A stretch of DNA of 16,337 nt from Bacillota bacterium (GCA_023415655.1 JAEZKD010000278.1:1-16337), one strand, 5' to 3'; positions 7,723-15,090 are shown, counted from the stretch's first letter. Numbers and translations: made by a program. The notes: generated from the sequence alone by a model not told the origin.

Positions 7723-7729
7723 CCTCCTT
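7723..7729 (-). promoter_or_regulatory. ribosome binding site overlapping the DUF4956 stop codon
   Basis: AAGGAGG on the minus strand shares its first two A residues with the TAA stop of the DUF4956 gene (7730-7728) and lies six bases before the CotH ATG at 7716. This rules out the GTG at 7722, which would have no spacer, and implies translational coupling. Confidence 0.8.
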
Positions 7730-8399
7730 ATCCCATGTAATCTCCATTATAGCTAACTAAAACTGCGCTTTGTACACCTGGCATTTCTGAAAGAATATTA
7801 ATAAAATCCGTATTATCATTCTTTAAGCGTATTTCCATATTTAACTCGATTGCACCTTTTTGCACTGTCTTACTTTTGATTACACAACGCTGTGCTTGGC
7901 TTACAAGAAATTCCTTCGCTTTCACTTCACTATCATGGTTATCACATTGAATAACAACGATATATGGATTGGAGTGAGACTTTTTATTAACTAATACTAA
8001 GAGAATTACGCCTACAATAACGCTTCCAATAACAGCCAAAGGAATCATTCCAGCTGCCAAGACAATACCTACTGCAATTGACCAAAACAAGAATGCAATA
8101 TCCAAAGGTTCTTTAATAGCGGTACGGAAACGAACGATGGATAATGCACCAACCATACCAAGAGATAATACTACATTACTTGTCACTGCAAGTATTACAA
8201 TGGTAGTAATCATTGTAAGTGCAATCAAAGTAACTCCAAAGCTTGATGAATACATAACACCTGAAAAAGTCTTTTTATACACTAGAAAAATAAACATACC
8301 TAGTCCTAAAGCTAGAACCAAAGCAATCATCATATCAAGAATACTTACACTGGAGATGTTCTCCACAAAATTAGATTTAAAAATATCACTAAACGTCAT
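7728..8399 (-). CDS. DUF4956 family membrane protein
   Basis: A 223-residue protein of unknown biochemical role. About four or five membrane segments (around 21-41, 53-72, 75-88, 101-119 and 120-137) are followed by a soluble C-terminal domain (about 145-223) of alternating strands and helices ending PGVQSAVLVSYNGD, which resembles an ACT or ferredoxin-like fold. The diagnostic element is GALSIVRFRTAIKEPLD (about 84-100), a charged Arg/Lys stretch beside membrane segments, typical of DUF4956. AAGGA and GGAG lie four and nine bases before the ATG. It is the middle gene between a polyphosphate polymerase and CotH, and DUF4956 commonly sits beside VTC-domain proteins. That context suggests it helps move or sense polyphosphate or a related phosphorylated product at the membrane. 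This role is inference. Confidence 0.88.
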   Translation of the reverse strand: MTFSDIFKSNFVENISSVSILDMMIALVLALGLGMFIFLVYKKTFSGVMYSSSFGVTLIALTMITTIVILAVTSNVVLSLGMVGALSIVRFRTAIKEPLDIAFLFWSIAVGIVLAAGMIPLAVIGSVIVGVILLVLVNKKSHSNPYIVVIQCDNHDSEVKAKEFLVSQAQRCVIKSKTVQKGAIELNMEIRLKNDNTDFINILSEMPGVQSAVLVSYNGDYMG

Positions 8400-8425
8400 T
8401 TATTCCTTCTCCTTTTCTTTCTTAT

Positions 8426-9097
8426 TTACCCATATATACGACAGACAGCATATTTTGAGAAAGTTGATGTATGTCTTCCGGGAAGCTGTATTGCATCTTT
8501 TATGATCGATGGTAGGTACTCATCCCATTTAACTTCAAGAACAACTGGCATGTCTCTTACTGGAATGGTAATACAATCCTTGTTAAGAAAATCTGTACAC
8601 TGTAACCCTGTACGAATGTTATAATCTAACGTCACACGGACATTACCAGGTGCATAGGTAAAAGGTTCTCTTGTGTAATCCACAATAGTTTTTGGCCGTA
8701 AACCATGGGCTTGCATTTTACTATACAACTCCTGTACTAATGGTTGATTAGAATCTAACATCCACTCATAATCTCCATCTACAATCGCCTGTGCTTGTTC
8801 TTTCGTTAATCTAGTACTCTGTTTTCTGCAAAGACCATTGAGCTTACTCTTTTTCTCCAAATGAATCAAAGAAGTATCTCCATTGTAGTAACGGACGCGA
8901 AATTTTTCACGCTGATTCACTCCATCTAACTTTTCGCGAAGCACCTTATCTGCCATATTATCAAAATAGAGACTTCGAATATAATACTTTCCATCAATTG
9001 TATGTGGATCAAGCTTTGCTACCGCTTTGAGCCGATGGCGTATTGCAATCAAATCCGATACATTAATTTCATGCTTCCATTCATGACGATAATCCAT
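8426..9097 (-). CDS. VTC-domain protein, probable polyphosphate polymerase
   Basis: A 223-residue single-domain VTC protein. In yeast Vtc4 this tunnel fold transfers the gamma-phosphate of ATP to a growing polyphosphate chain. The basic tunnel residues look conserved: RHEWKHEIN (Lys8), KFRVRYYN (Arg67, Arg69), HLEKKSKLNG (Glu81, Lys82, Lys83, Lys85), VDYTREPFTY (Arg143), VLEVKWDEYLP (Glu188, Lys190) and STFSKYAVC (Lys215). That favours an active enzyme over a degenerate one. No membrane segment or SPX domain is present, so it is cytoplasmic unless held by the DUF4956 partner 26 bases downstream. The ATG at 9097 has AAGGAA rather far upstream (about 13 bases), so initiation may be modest. It is the first gene of the operon, divergent from the response regulator. 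Confidence 0.88.
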   Translation of the reverse strand: MDYRHEWKHEINVSDLIAIRHRLKAVAKLDPHTIDGKYYIRSLYFDNMADKVLREKLDGVNQREKFRVRYYNGDTSLIHLEKKSKLNGLCRKQSTRLTKEQAQAIVDGDYEWMLDSNQPLVQELYSKMQAHGLRPKTIVDYTREPFTYAPGNVRVTLDYNIRTGLQCTDFLNKDCITIPVRDMPVVLEVKWDEYLPSIIKDAIQLPGRHTSTFSKYAVCRIYG

Positions 9098-9150
9098 AAT
9101 CTAAATCACTTCCTTTCTCTCAAACTTGGTCTTACTTTCTCACATTTTTG

Positions 9151-9156
9151 ATTTTA
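9151..9156 (-). promoter_or_regulatory. candidate -10 of the VTC operon
   Basis: TAAAAT on the minus strand, about 54 bases ahead of the VTC start codon. The hexamer 17 bases upstream (AGCTAC) is a poor -35, but the phased TGAAWW array begins 12 bases upstream, so an activator-dependent promoter is plausible. An alternative -10 is TACAAT at 9176-9171, inside the array, where binding would repress. Confidence 0.3.
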
Positions 9157-9167
9157 AACTTTATTGC

Positions 9168-9206
9168 TGAATTGTAGCTGAAAAAATTGTGAAAAGTCTA
9201 TGAATT
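9168..9206 (+). promoter_or_regulatory. four TGAAWW direct repeats at 11-base spacing, probable response-regulator site
   Basis: TGAATT at 9168, TGAAAA at 9179, TGAAAA at 9190 and TGAATT at 9201: four copies of TGAAWW in the same orientation, each exactly 11 bases from the next, hence on one face of the helix. OmpR/PhoB-family regulators bind head-to-tail direct repeats of about 11 bases. The array lies between divergent genes and ends three bases before the -35 window of the response-regulator promoter. The spacing is seen directly; the identity of the binding protein is inferred. Confidence 0.65.
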
Positions 9207-9208
9207 CC

Positions 9209-9237
9209 TCTCTTTATTCCTAAAACTGTACTATAAT
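9209..9237 (+). promoter_or_regulatory. promoter of the two-component operon, consensus -10 and poor -35
   Basis: TATAAT at 9232-9237; the hexamer 17 bases upstream (9209-9214, TCTCTT) does not resemble TTGACA. A good -10 with a bad -35 and phased direct repeats ending just upstream is the usual picture of an activator-dependent promoter. Transcription would begin at about 9244, giving a leader of about 22 bases. Confidence 0.6.
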
Positions 9238-9265
9238 GAAAGGAATGAAATCATTTGGAGGTCCT

Positions 9266-9943
9266 ATGAAAATATTAGTCATTGAAGATGAGAAATTACT
9301 GGCCGACTCTCTTAGATCATTATTGGAATCAAAGGGGTTTGAAGTTGAAACTGTATATGATGGGGAAACCGGTTCTGATTATGCCATACTTGGAATTTTT
9401 GATCTGATTATTTTAGACGTACTGATGCCTCATCGGAATGGTTATCAAGTAGCTCAAACCATTAGAGCCAAACGCTGTACTACACCGATTCTGATGTTGA
9501 CAGCCAAATCAACACTAGAAGATAGAGTAGAAGGCTTAAATTCAGGGGCTGATTACTATTTGACCAAGCCTTTTGATTCCCGAGAATTATTAGCATGTGT
9601 AAATGCATTGCTTCGTCGTCAAGGAACTCAGATTGATGAATTGACGTTTGGAAATACAATGTTAGATTTATCAACCAGTATCTTAATCTGTGGTGACAAA
9701 CAGATACGACTTTCTGCAAGAGAATTTGATGTTATGCGACTTCTTTTACAATCTCAGGAAAGAAATCTTACGAAAGAAGTCATTCTCTCTCGAGTATGGG
9801 GACATGACTCCAATGCAGTGGAAAACCATGTGGAAGTCTATGTAGGATTCTTACGTAAAAAACTAATTAATATCGAATCGAATATCCGAATAGAATCAAT
9901 TCGTGGACTTGGGTATCATTTGGAGGTGACGAAATCATGTTAA
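9266..9943 (+). CDS. OmpR/PhoB-family response regulator
   Basis: A 225-residue DNA-binding response regulator. The receiver domain (1-115) carries the acidic pair in IEDE (Glu7, Asp8), phospho-acceptor Asp51 in IILDVLMP, Thr79 in LMLTA and Lys101 in YLTKPFD. The winged-helix output domain (about 128-222) contains LSAREFDVMRLLL, VWGHDSNAVENHVEVYV and RIESIRGLGYHLE, typical of the OmpR/PhoB class. The start is the ATG at 9266, after GGAGGT (9257-9262). The longer frame from 9236 would begin inside the -10 hexamer at 9232-9237 and is rejected. Its last codons overlap the kinase start, so the two proteins are made together. The phased repeats just upstream are the obvious candidate target, giving self-activation and control of the divergent VTC operon. 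Confidence 0.95.
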   Translation: MKILVIEDEKLLADSLRSLLESKGFEVETVYDGETGSDYAILGIFDLIILDVLMPHRNGYQVAQTIRAKRCTTPILMLTAKSTLEDRVEGLNSGADYYLTKPFDSRELLACVNALLRRQGTQIDELTFGNTMLDLSTSILICGDKQIRLSAREFDVMRLLLQSQERNLTKEVILSRVWGHDSNAVENHVEVYVGFLRKKLINIESNIRIESIRGLGYHLEVTKSC

Positions 9944-11142
9944 ATCGATTAAAAGTCAAATTTGTCTGTATTATTATGAGTATTGCAACTATATTACTCA
10001 TTGTCATACTAGGACTTGTAGTTCATTTCACGAATAAAAATTTAGAGATACAAAGCATACAAATGATGCAGACGATTGCTAACAAGCCTTTTCGACCAAA
10101 TCATCCCAATGTTCCACCAACCGATGTTGTATTTCCATACTTTTTAGTACAAATGAACACAAACGGTGACTTAATCGTTACAAGCAATGGATATAATGAT
10201 TTTTCTGATGAAGAGGTATTACAAGACATTGTAAGTGCTGCCCTTTCTTCCAATCAACAAATTGGTGTATTAGAAAAATATCAATTGCGATTTTTCAAAA
10301 ATCCAAATCCCATCACTCATAGTTTTATATTCGCAGATATTTCGCTAGAGAAAACGACAATAAACCACTTAATAAAAACATGTATTATGATTGGCTTCCT
10401 TTGTTTTGTTGTACTATTGTTCCTTAGCTTTTGGTTAGCACATTGGGCAGTCAAGCCAATCAATGCAGCATGGATACAACAAAAGCAATTTGTTGCTGAT
10501 GCTTCCCATGAACTAAAAACACCACTCACTGTCATACTAACGAATGCAGAATTGTTGCAGCAAGCAAGCTATACCCAAACGGAACAGTCACAGTTTACAA
10601 GTAATATTCTAACGATGTCACAGCAAATGCGTGGCCTTGTAGAACATCTGTTGGATTTAGCTAAGGTTGACCATGGATTAGCCAAAACTTCTTTTACTCT
10701 TATGAACTTAAGTCATCTTGTCTTAGAATCTGTGTTGCTCTTTGAACCTCTTTACTATGAAAAGAATTTGGATTTATGTAGTCAAGTAAACGAAGGGATA
10801 TCAATGAACGGAAGTCCGTCTCATCTTAAGCAAGTACTAGATATCCTTCTTGATAATGCCATGAAGTACTCTACACCACTAACTAAAGTAAACCTAAAAC
10901 TAAAAAGACAAGGACATTCATGCCTTTTATCCATCACTAATCATGGTGAGCATATCTCATCCAAGGATTTAAAGGATATATTCAAACGCTTTTATCGGAT
11001 TGATAAAGCTAGAAGCATGAATCACAGTTATGGCCTTGGACTTTCAATTGCTGAGAAAATTGTTCATGAACACAAAGGTAACATATGGGCTGAAAGTAAT
11101 CATGGAATCATAACCTTTTATGTACAATTACCAGTACAATAA
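9937..11142 (+). CDS. sensor histidine kinase, HAMP-less
   Basis: A 401-residue membrane kinase partner of the regulator. Seen: membrane segments at about 8-31 and 146-168; an extracellular sensor of about 115 residues (32-145), with no recognised fold, containing PNHPNVPPTDVVFPYFL; then only about 20 residues between the second membrane segment and the H-box FVADASHELKTPLTVI (His191), so the normal HAMP linker is absent. The ATPase domain shows LDILLDNAMKYS (N-box, Asn307), IFKRFYRIDKARS (F-box) and SYGLGLSIAEKIV (G2-box). In the G1-box the usual DxG is NHG (Asn335-Gly337), a variant seen in related Firmicutes kinases. The ATG overlaps the regulator stop by seven bases, and GGAGGTGA lies seven bases upstream. 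No clear terminator follows, so read-through into the next gene is possible. Confidence 0.94.
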   Translation: MLNRLKVKFVCIIMSIATILLIVILGLVVHFTNKNLEIQSIQMMQTIANKPFRPNHPNVPPTDVVFPYFLVQMNTNGDLIVTSNGYNDFSDEEVLQDIVSAALSSNQQIGVLEKYQLRFFKNPNPITHSFIFADISLEKTTINHLIKTCIMIGFLCFVVLLFLSFWLAHWAVKPINAAWIQQKQFVADASHELKTPLTVILTNAELLQQASYTQTEQSQFTSNILTMSQQMRGLVEHLLDLAKVDHGLAKTSFTLMNLSHLVLESVLLFEPLYYEKNLDLCSQVNEGISMNGSPSHLKQVLDILLDNAMKYSTPLTKVNLKLKRQGHSCLLSITNHGEHISSKDLKDIFKRFYRIDKARSMNHSYGLGLSIAEKIVHEHKGNIWAESNHGIITFYVQLPVQ

Positions 11143-11188
11143 TCACTACCTCAAATGCTGAATGCATAGCTTTTAGGTGGTCTTCTTA

Positions 11189-11217
11189 TTGAATCAGCTG
11201 GAAAAATATCTTATAAT
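11189..11217 (+). promoter_or_regulatory. housekeeping promoter of the EF-hand/LRR gene
   Basis: TTGAAT (11189-11194), a 17-base spacer and TATAAT (11212-11217). This is close to the sigma-A consensus and predicts a leader of about 36 bases before the ATG at 11260. The TGAAWW array seen upstream of the two-component genes is not present here, so this gene may be expressed independently of that system. Confidence 0.75.
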
Positions 11218-11259
11218 ATTGGTATCATTTTCAATTACTTAAGATAGGAGGTCATTGCT

Positions 11260-13065
11260 ATGGACAAAGCGAAAGCTACTTTCTTTGTATTGTCACTATT
11301 CCTCTGCCTTCTCTTGATTACTCCACAAACTGCAAAGGCATTGGACTATGACAGTGAAGATACATCCTCAAATGGTATTGAAATTACAAAAGAGAATTTT
11401 TCAGAACTATACGAAACCGCTATCGAATATGATACCGACAAAGATGGGTGGTTTAGTGAGCAAGAACTAAGCTATATTGAAACGTTATGTATCTCAGATG
11501 AAATTAAAAGTCTTGAAGGAATCCAACATTTTACTTCGCTCACAACACTCTACCTTGCTTCGTTTCAAGGCAAAACATTAACGATTCCAGAAGCATGTAA
11601 GAATATCAAAACATTATATGTAGAACCGTCTCTTTCATCGGTTAAAATTAACGCACCTTATGTTAGCCAGTTAATTATTTGCCCTGTGGAAACTAAGAGG
11701 AGTGAGCAAGGTTTTAAAACCATAACCTCCTATTTGATTGGTCCCTCCAAGGGAACCGTTAAAAAAGTTGATTTATCGAATTGTAAATCTGCTTTCTATA
11801 TTGCTGTCTCAATTGAAAACATATCCAATGTTGTTCTACCTGCAAAAGGTAACAATCTAAAGATACTAGACTTATATTATCTTAACCTAAAAACAATCAA
11901 TCTCTCCAATGCAAATAAGGTACAATGCTTATATCTAATTGGTTGTGAAAAGCTGTCAAAGCTTGATACAAGTGGTATGAGTAATTTGCATACAGCATAC
12001 ATCCACTTTTCTCCAAAATTAACAAGCTTTGATTTTTCTACGAATAAAAAATTAGAAGCAGTTTCAACCGATGATAATACCACAGTTCGTTTACCAAAAG
12101 GAAAGAAAACGACCTGGTATCATGGTCAGACAGCATCTATGGTTTATGATATCAGTGAAAATCTACGAACACAATATCAATGCTGTTATATCTCCACTTC
12201 CAGGACATTATATCAATATGCCGTCTACAACGAAGACACTCAAACTGAAACCAGGATTAAGATAAGCAAGCAAAACTTTCCTTCCTTCTACAAGGTATTA
12301 AAAGATGCTATCTATGACTACAATCAAGATGGGTGGTTGTCTGACCTAGAGCTTCAAAACATTAAAACTCTAATCATACAAGATGCTACGTCAGATCTTA
12401 CAGGAATCGAGAAATTAACCTCACTGAAAAAGCTTATTATCGTAAAATTTACTGGAAATACCTTAACAGTTCATCATCCAACCCTCGAATATATTATGGT
12501 AGAACCTTATGCGAAAAAACTCATCGTGAATGCTCCAGACATCAAACAACTTTACATAGGATTAATTAGCATTTATGAAAACGGTAGTATGTCAAATTGG
12601 CATAGTGGTACTACAGTAACAACCAATGTTGATGTATCAAGGTGCAAAGCTGCTCATTCCATCTCCATTGGTATCGAAACCGTGTCATCTCTGAAGCTAC
12701 CAGCCTATAAAGAAAATCTAGCAATTTTAGACTTAGTACGGTTACAGATTAAAAACCTCAATCTTTCCTCTTATACCAATTTACAATACCTACGTAGTTA
12801 TTACTGTGAGCAGTTAACTAAACTTGATGTTTCAAAAAATACGAAATTAGTTGGATTGTGGTTCAGTCAGTCAAAAAACACCAAGATAAGAAAGTTAAAT
12901 TTGTCCAATAACAAAGTACTAGAAGAATTGGACACCTATGGAGATAGTACTTTAAAAGTAACCTTACCAAAAGGCGGAAATGTAACTTGGAGTAAATCAT
13001 ATAATACTGGTGTTTATAAAATTGAGAATCGTGTGAAGGCTAGTTATTCCCTAAAAGATTATTAA
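11260..13065 (+). CDS. secreted protein of two EF-hand plus leucine-rich-repeat units
   Basis: A 601-residue exported protein. The signal peptide (1-27) has a long hydrophobic core and ends TAKA before LDYDS. The mature part is an internal duplication: unit A (about 41-309) and unit B (about 334-598) each begin with a short ITKENF/ISKQNF motif and a canonical EF-hand calcium loop, DTDKDGWFSEQE (58-69) and DYNQDGWLSDLE (353-364). Irregular leucine-rich repeats follow (GIQHFTSLTTLYL; GIEKLTSLKKLII), then a closing LPKGKKTTW / LPKGGNVTW strand. The acidic 1, 3, 5, 9 and 12 positions of both loops fit calcium binding. No sortase motif, SLH domain or C-terminal membrane anchor is present, so it is probably released or held by binding. 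AGGAGGT precedes the ATG. Similar EF-hand/LRR surface proteins are common in Lachnospiraceae. The ligand is unknown. Confidence 0.85.
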   Translation: MDKAKATFFVLSLFLCLLLITPQTAKALDYDSEDTSSNGIEITKENFSELYETAIEYDTDKDGWFSEQELSYIETLCISDEIKSLEGIQHFTSLTTLYLASFQGKTLTIPEACKNIKTLYVEPSLSSVKINAPYVSQLIICPVETKRSEQGFKTITSYLIGPSKGTVKKVDLSNCKSAFYIAVSIENISNVVLPAKGNNLKILDLYYLNLKTINLSNANKVQCLYLIGCEKLSKLDTSGMSNLHTAYIHFSPKLTSFDFSTNKKLEAVSTDDNTTVRLPKGKKTTWYHGQTASMVYDISENLRTQYQCCYISTSRTLYQYAVYNEDTQTETRIKISKQNFPSFYKVLKDAIYDYNQDGWLSDLELQNIKTLIIQDATSDLTGIEKLTSLKKLIIVKFTGNTLTVHHPTLEYIMVEPYAKKLIVNAPDIKQLYIGLISIYENGSMSNWHSGTTVTTNVDVSRCKAAHSISIGIETVSSLKLPAYKENLAILDLVRLQIKNLNLSSYTNLQYLRSYYCEQLTKLDVSKNTKLVGLWFSQSKNTKIRKLNLSNNKVLEELDTYGDSTLKVTLPKGGNVTWSKSYNTGVYKIENRVKASYSLKDY

Positions 13066-13070
13066 TAAAA

Positions 13071-13118
13071 AAACTCAATACGGTATGCAATTACCTTACA
13101 TACCGTATTGAGCTTTTA
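13071..13118. terminator. bidirectional terminator with perfect 14-bp stem
   Basis: CTCAATACGGTATG (13074-13087) pairs perfectly with CATACCGTATTGAG (13099-13112) around an 11-base loop. On the plus strand it is followed by CTTTTA. On the minus strand a run of seven T follows the stem, so termination of the FUSC-like gene should be at least as strong. It fills the short gap between two convergent genes. Confidence 0.93.
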
Positions 13119-13589
13119 AGCACCTGGATTTGAAAAAAACTTTATCTTCTCGATTGGTAGATATTTGTTTACAACAATGGCTACAATAATTCCTATTGTG
13201 GTTTCAATCACACGTTCAATTGTATAGTACAAAGGATTGATATCTCCTAAATTAATGAGTATTGACAGAAATACAACACAGGACATTGATATTGCTTCTT
13301 TTTGATTGATTAGATTTCCAAAATATATTATTATGACGATACCTAAAGTAATGGCAAATGGGTTATCACCTGACACTAACACAAACAAATATCCTATAAG
13401 TCCCCCTATGATTGTACCAAGGATTCGGCCTTTGCTAACAACAAAGGAGTTCTCAACGGAATTCTGGGTACATATAACGGCAGCAATACATGCAAATATA
13501 GAGTACTCCTTACCAAAGAGTTGATAAAGCATCAAGCATATAAAAACAGATAATGCTGTTTTTATATTTCTTGCACCTATCCTTTTCAT
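13116..13589 (-). CDS. short FUSC / aromatic acid exporter (DUF939-like) membrane protein
   Basis: A 157-residue, very hydrophobic protein with about six membrane segments (near 8-26, 30-45, 55-75, 80-97, 100-117 and 130-148). The opening MKRIGARNIKTALSVFI and the segment GRILGTIIGGLIGY resemble the N-terminal membrane half of FUSC/ArAE family proteins, proposed exporters of aromatic acids. The cytoplasmic C-terminal half of full-length members is absent: it ends after the sixth segment with KIKFFSNPGA. It may be a complete short form or act as an oligomer. The ATG at 13589 follows AAAGGA by seven bases; the ATG at 13610 has no comparable site. It has its own promoter at 13669-13697. Family assignment is by pattern only. 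Confidence 0.7.
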   Translation of the reverse strand: MKRIGARNIKTALSVFICLMLYQLFGKEYSIFACIAAVICTQNSVENSFVVSKGRILGTIIGGLIGYLFVLVSGDNPFAITLGIVIIIYFGNLINQKEAISMSCVVFLSILINLGDINPLYYTIERVIETTIGIIVAIVVNKYLPIEKIKFFSNPGA

Positions 13590-13668
13590 ATCTACATCCT
13601 TTCTAAACATTTCGTTTCACTATCCCAATAAGTTGCCTTACTTGATAGCATTTTAGGGTATTATGTTG

Positions 13669-13697
13669 ATTATACCGATATTTTGAGAAAGTTGCAA
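13669..13697 (-). promoter_or_regulatory. housekeeping promoter of the FUSC-like gene
   Basis: On the minus strand TTGCAA (13697-13692), a 17-base spacer and TATAAT (13674-13669). This is a good sigma-A type promoter giving a leader of about 70 bases. It starts 25 bases beyond the stop codon of the Ig-like-domain gene; no terminator was found between them, so both independent and read-through transcription are possible. Confidence 0.75.
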
Positions 13698-13722
13698 GAA
13701 GTTACGCATGCAAAGTATAGTC

Positions 13723-15090
13723 TTATTTCACAACTATTTGAAAGGTTGCAGTAACACCGTTTGCTTTCGCTGTAATTGTAGCAGTACCAGCTTTTTTTGC
13801 TGTCACTTTACCCGTACTCGAAACTGTTGCAATACTAGAATCGCTTGACTTCCAAGTAACTTTCTTATTCTTACCAGTGACGGTCGCTTTTAATGTAAGT
13901 GATTTACCTTTCTTAAGAGTAGCCCTTGTTTTATTTAATTTGATATTAGATACTGTTACTTTACAAGCCACTTTTAAGTTAGAGCCATCTCGTGTCTTAG
14001 CATAGATTGTTGCAGTTCCGACTGCTTTTGCTGTAATCTTTCCATTTTTAACTGTAGCCACCTTAGGATTACTACTCCACCATACAATCGATGAATTGGT
14101 TACATTGGATGGAGATACTGTTGCCTTTAACGTAGTGCTTGCTTTAGGTTTCAATGCGAGTGAGCTTTTTGATAATTTAACCTTGGTTGCTTTCACCGTT
14201 TTTGCTTTCACTGTAATAACTGCTGACGAACTAACTTTCGAACCGTCCTTAGATCGAGCCGTAATTTTTGCAGTCCCCTTACCTATCGCTGTTACTTTCC
14301 CGTTAGCTGATACCTTAGCAACCTTTTCGTTATCAGAAGACCAAGTAACTGAAGGATTGCTTGCATTCCAAGGTAGAACTGTGGTTGTTAAACTCAGAGT
14401 TTTTCCAACTTCCAATGTTGCCTTTGTCTTATTTAAGCTGATTTCTTGAACTTTGATCAAAGATGGTGTTGGGGTAGTCGTCGGTGTTATATTTGGTGTA
14501 ACCGAGGTACTCGGTGTCTGAGTGGAGGGAGGATTGATTGGTGTGCTTGTTGGTGTATACACAATTGTTTGTGAGTCACGATTCACCGTTAAGACATCAC
14601 TTTGATGTTGTAAGTCCACGGTCTTTACCTCTTGCAACACCACGGTAGAGTTGAATGCACTGTTCGCATTGCTTACGATTGTCATATTCCCAATATTAAT
14701 TTTTCTATCCTCTAATAAGTCCTTGCTATCAACCACATAAATTCTTAGTTCTCCTGTTTTTTGATCGTACAGGTATCTGCATTGATTCGACGTCAATGCT
14801 TTATTCCAAGTCAGATTAACACCTGTAATCTGACTTGGTTCTAGCTGAATGCAAAGTTCAAACGAAGTAATGCTTTTATCGTAATCTTTTCTAACCTCAA
14901 AAGCTAGTGCAATCTCATTACTTCCATTTTTCTGATGAAGAACTAAGCTTGTAGTTTCTTTATCTAGAATGGAATACGAAACCTGTTGTTTGGAAGTTGC
15001 ATGTGCAATTAGATTTGGTGTATAACCTCCTATCGTGAGTGATAGTATTGCTGACAATATAAATACAGATGTTAATTTTCTCTTAATCAT
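13723..15090 (-). CDS. secreted protein with three BIG2 Ig-like domains and a Pro/Thr linker
   Basis: A 455-residue exported protein. The signal peptide is about 1-31 (ending IAHA before TSKQQ). A beta-rich N-terminal domain (about 36-175; SFELCIQLEPSQITGVNLTW and NIGNMTIVSN) has a pattern reminiscent of cohesin-like carbohydrate-protein modules, though this is uncertain. A Pro/Thr/Ser linker (about 178-212) leads to three bacterial Ig-like group 2 domains (about 214-296, 301-380, 381-455). Each has the typical LNKTKATLEVGKTLSL opening, VTWSSDNEKVAKVS core and GTAKITA close. BIG2 domains usually mediate cell-surface or polysaccharide contact. AAGGA precedes the ATG by about five bases. There is no sortase motif or membrane anchor. 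It follows another surface protein on the same strand and may be co-transcribed. The C-terminal half is Lys-rich, which would favour wall binding. Confidence 0.85.
   Translation of the reverse strand: MIKRKLTSVFILSAILSLTIGGYTPNLIAHATSKQQVSYSILDKETTSLVLHQKNGSNEIALAFEVRKDYDKSITSFELCIQLEPSQITGVNLTWNKALTSNQCRYLYDQKTGELRIYVVDSKDLLEDRKINIGNMTIVSNANSAFNSTVVLQEVKTVDLQHQSDVLTVNRDSQTIVYTPTSTPINPPSTQTPSTSVTPNITPTTTPTPSLIKVQEISLNKTKATLEVGKTLSLTTTVLPWNASNPSVTWSSDNEKVAKVSANGKVTAIGKGTAKITARSKDGSKVSSSAVITVKAKTVKATKVKLSKSSLALKPKASTTLKATVSPSNVTNSSIVWWSSNPKVATVKNGKITAKAVGTATIYAKTRDGSNLKVACKVTVSNIKLNKTRATLKKGKSLTLKATVTGKNKKVTWKSSDSSIATVSSTGKVTAKKAGTATITAKANGVTATFQIVVK

Noticed and set aside
9236..9265. Ten-codon N-terminal extension of the response regulator
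   Set aside because: Its ATG lies inside the TATAAT of the promoter and has no ribosome binding site; the ATG at 9266 has GGAGGT at the right distance and begins the typical MKILVIEDE.
11143..11188. Terminator after the histidine kinase
   Set aside because: Only very short inverted repeats are present (three-base stems around 11157-11170) and there is no clear T-run, so read-through cannot be excluded.
11159..11195. TGAAWW-like repeats upstream of the EF-hand/LRR gene
   Set aside because: Only two loose copies occur (11159 and 11190), 31 bases apart, which does not fit the 11-base phasing, and one overlaps the consensus -35.
14096..14449. Plus-strand 117-codon open frame across the BIG2 domains
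   Set aside because: It lies opposite a well-supported gene whose low-complexity Thr/Lys/Val codons leave the other strand free of stops; no ribosome binding site or recognisable domain.
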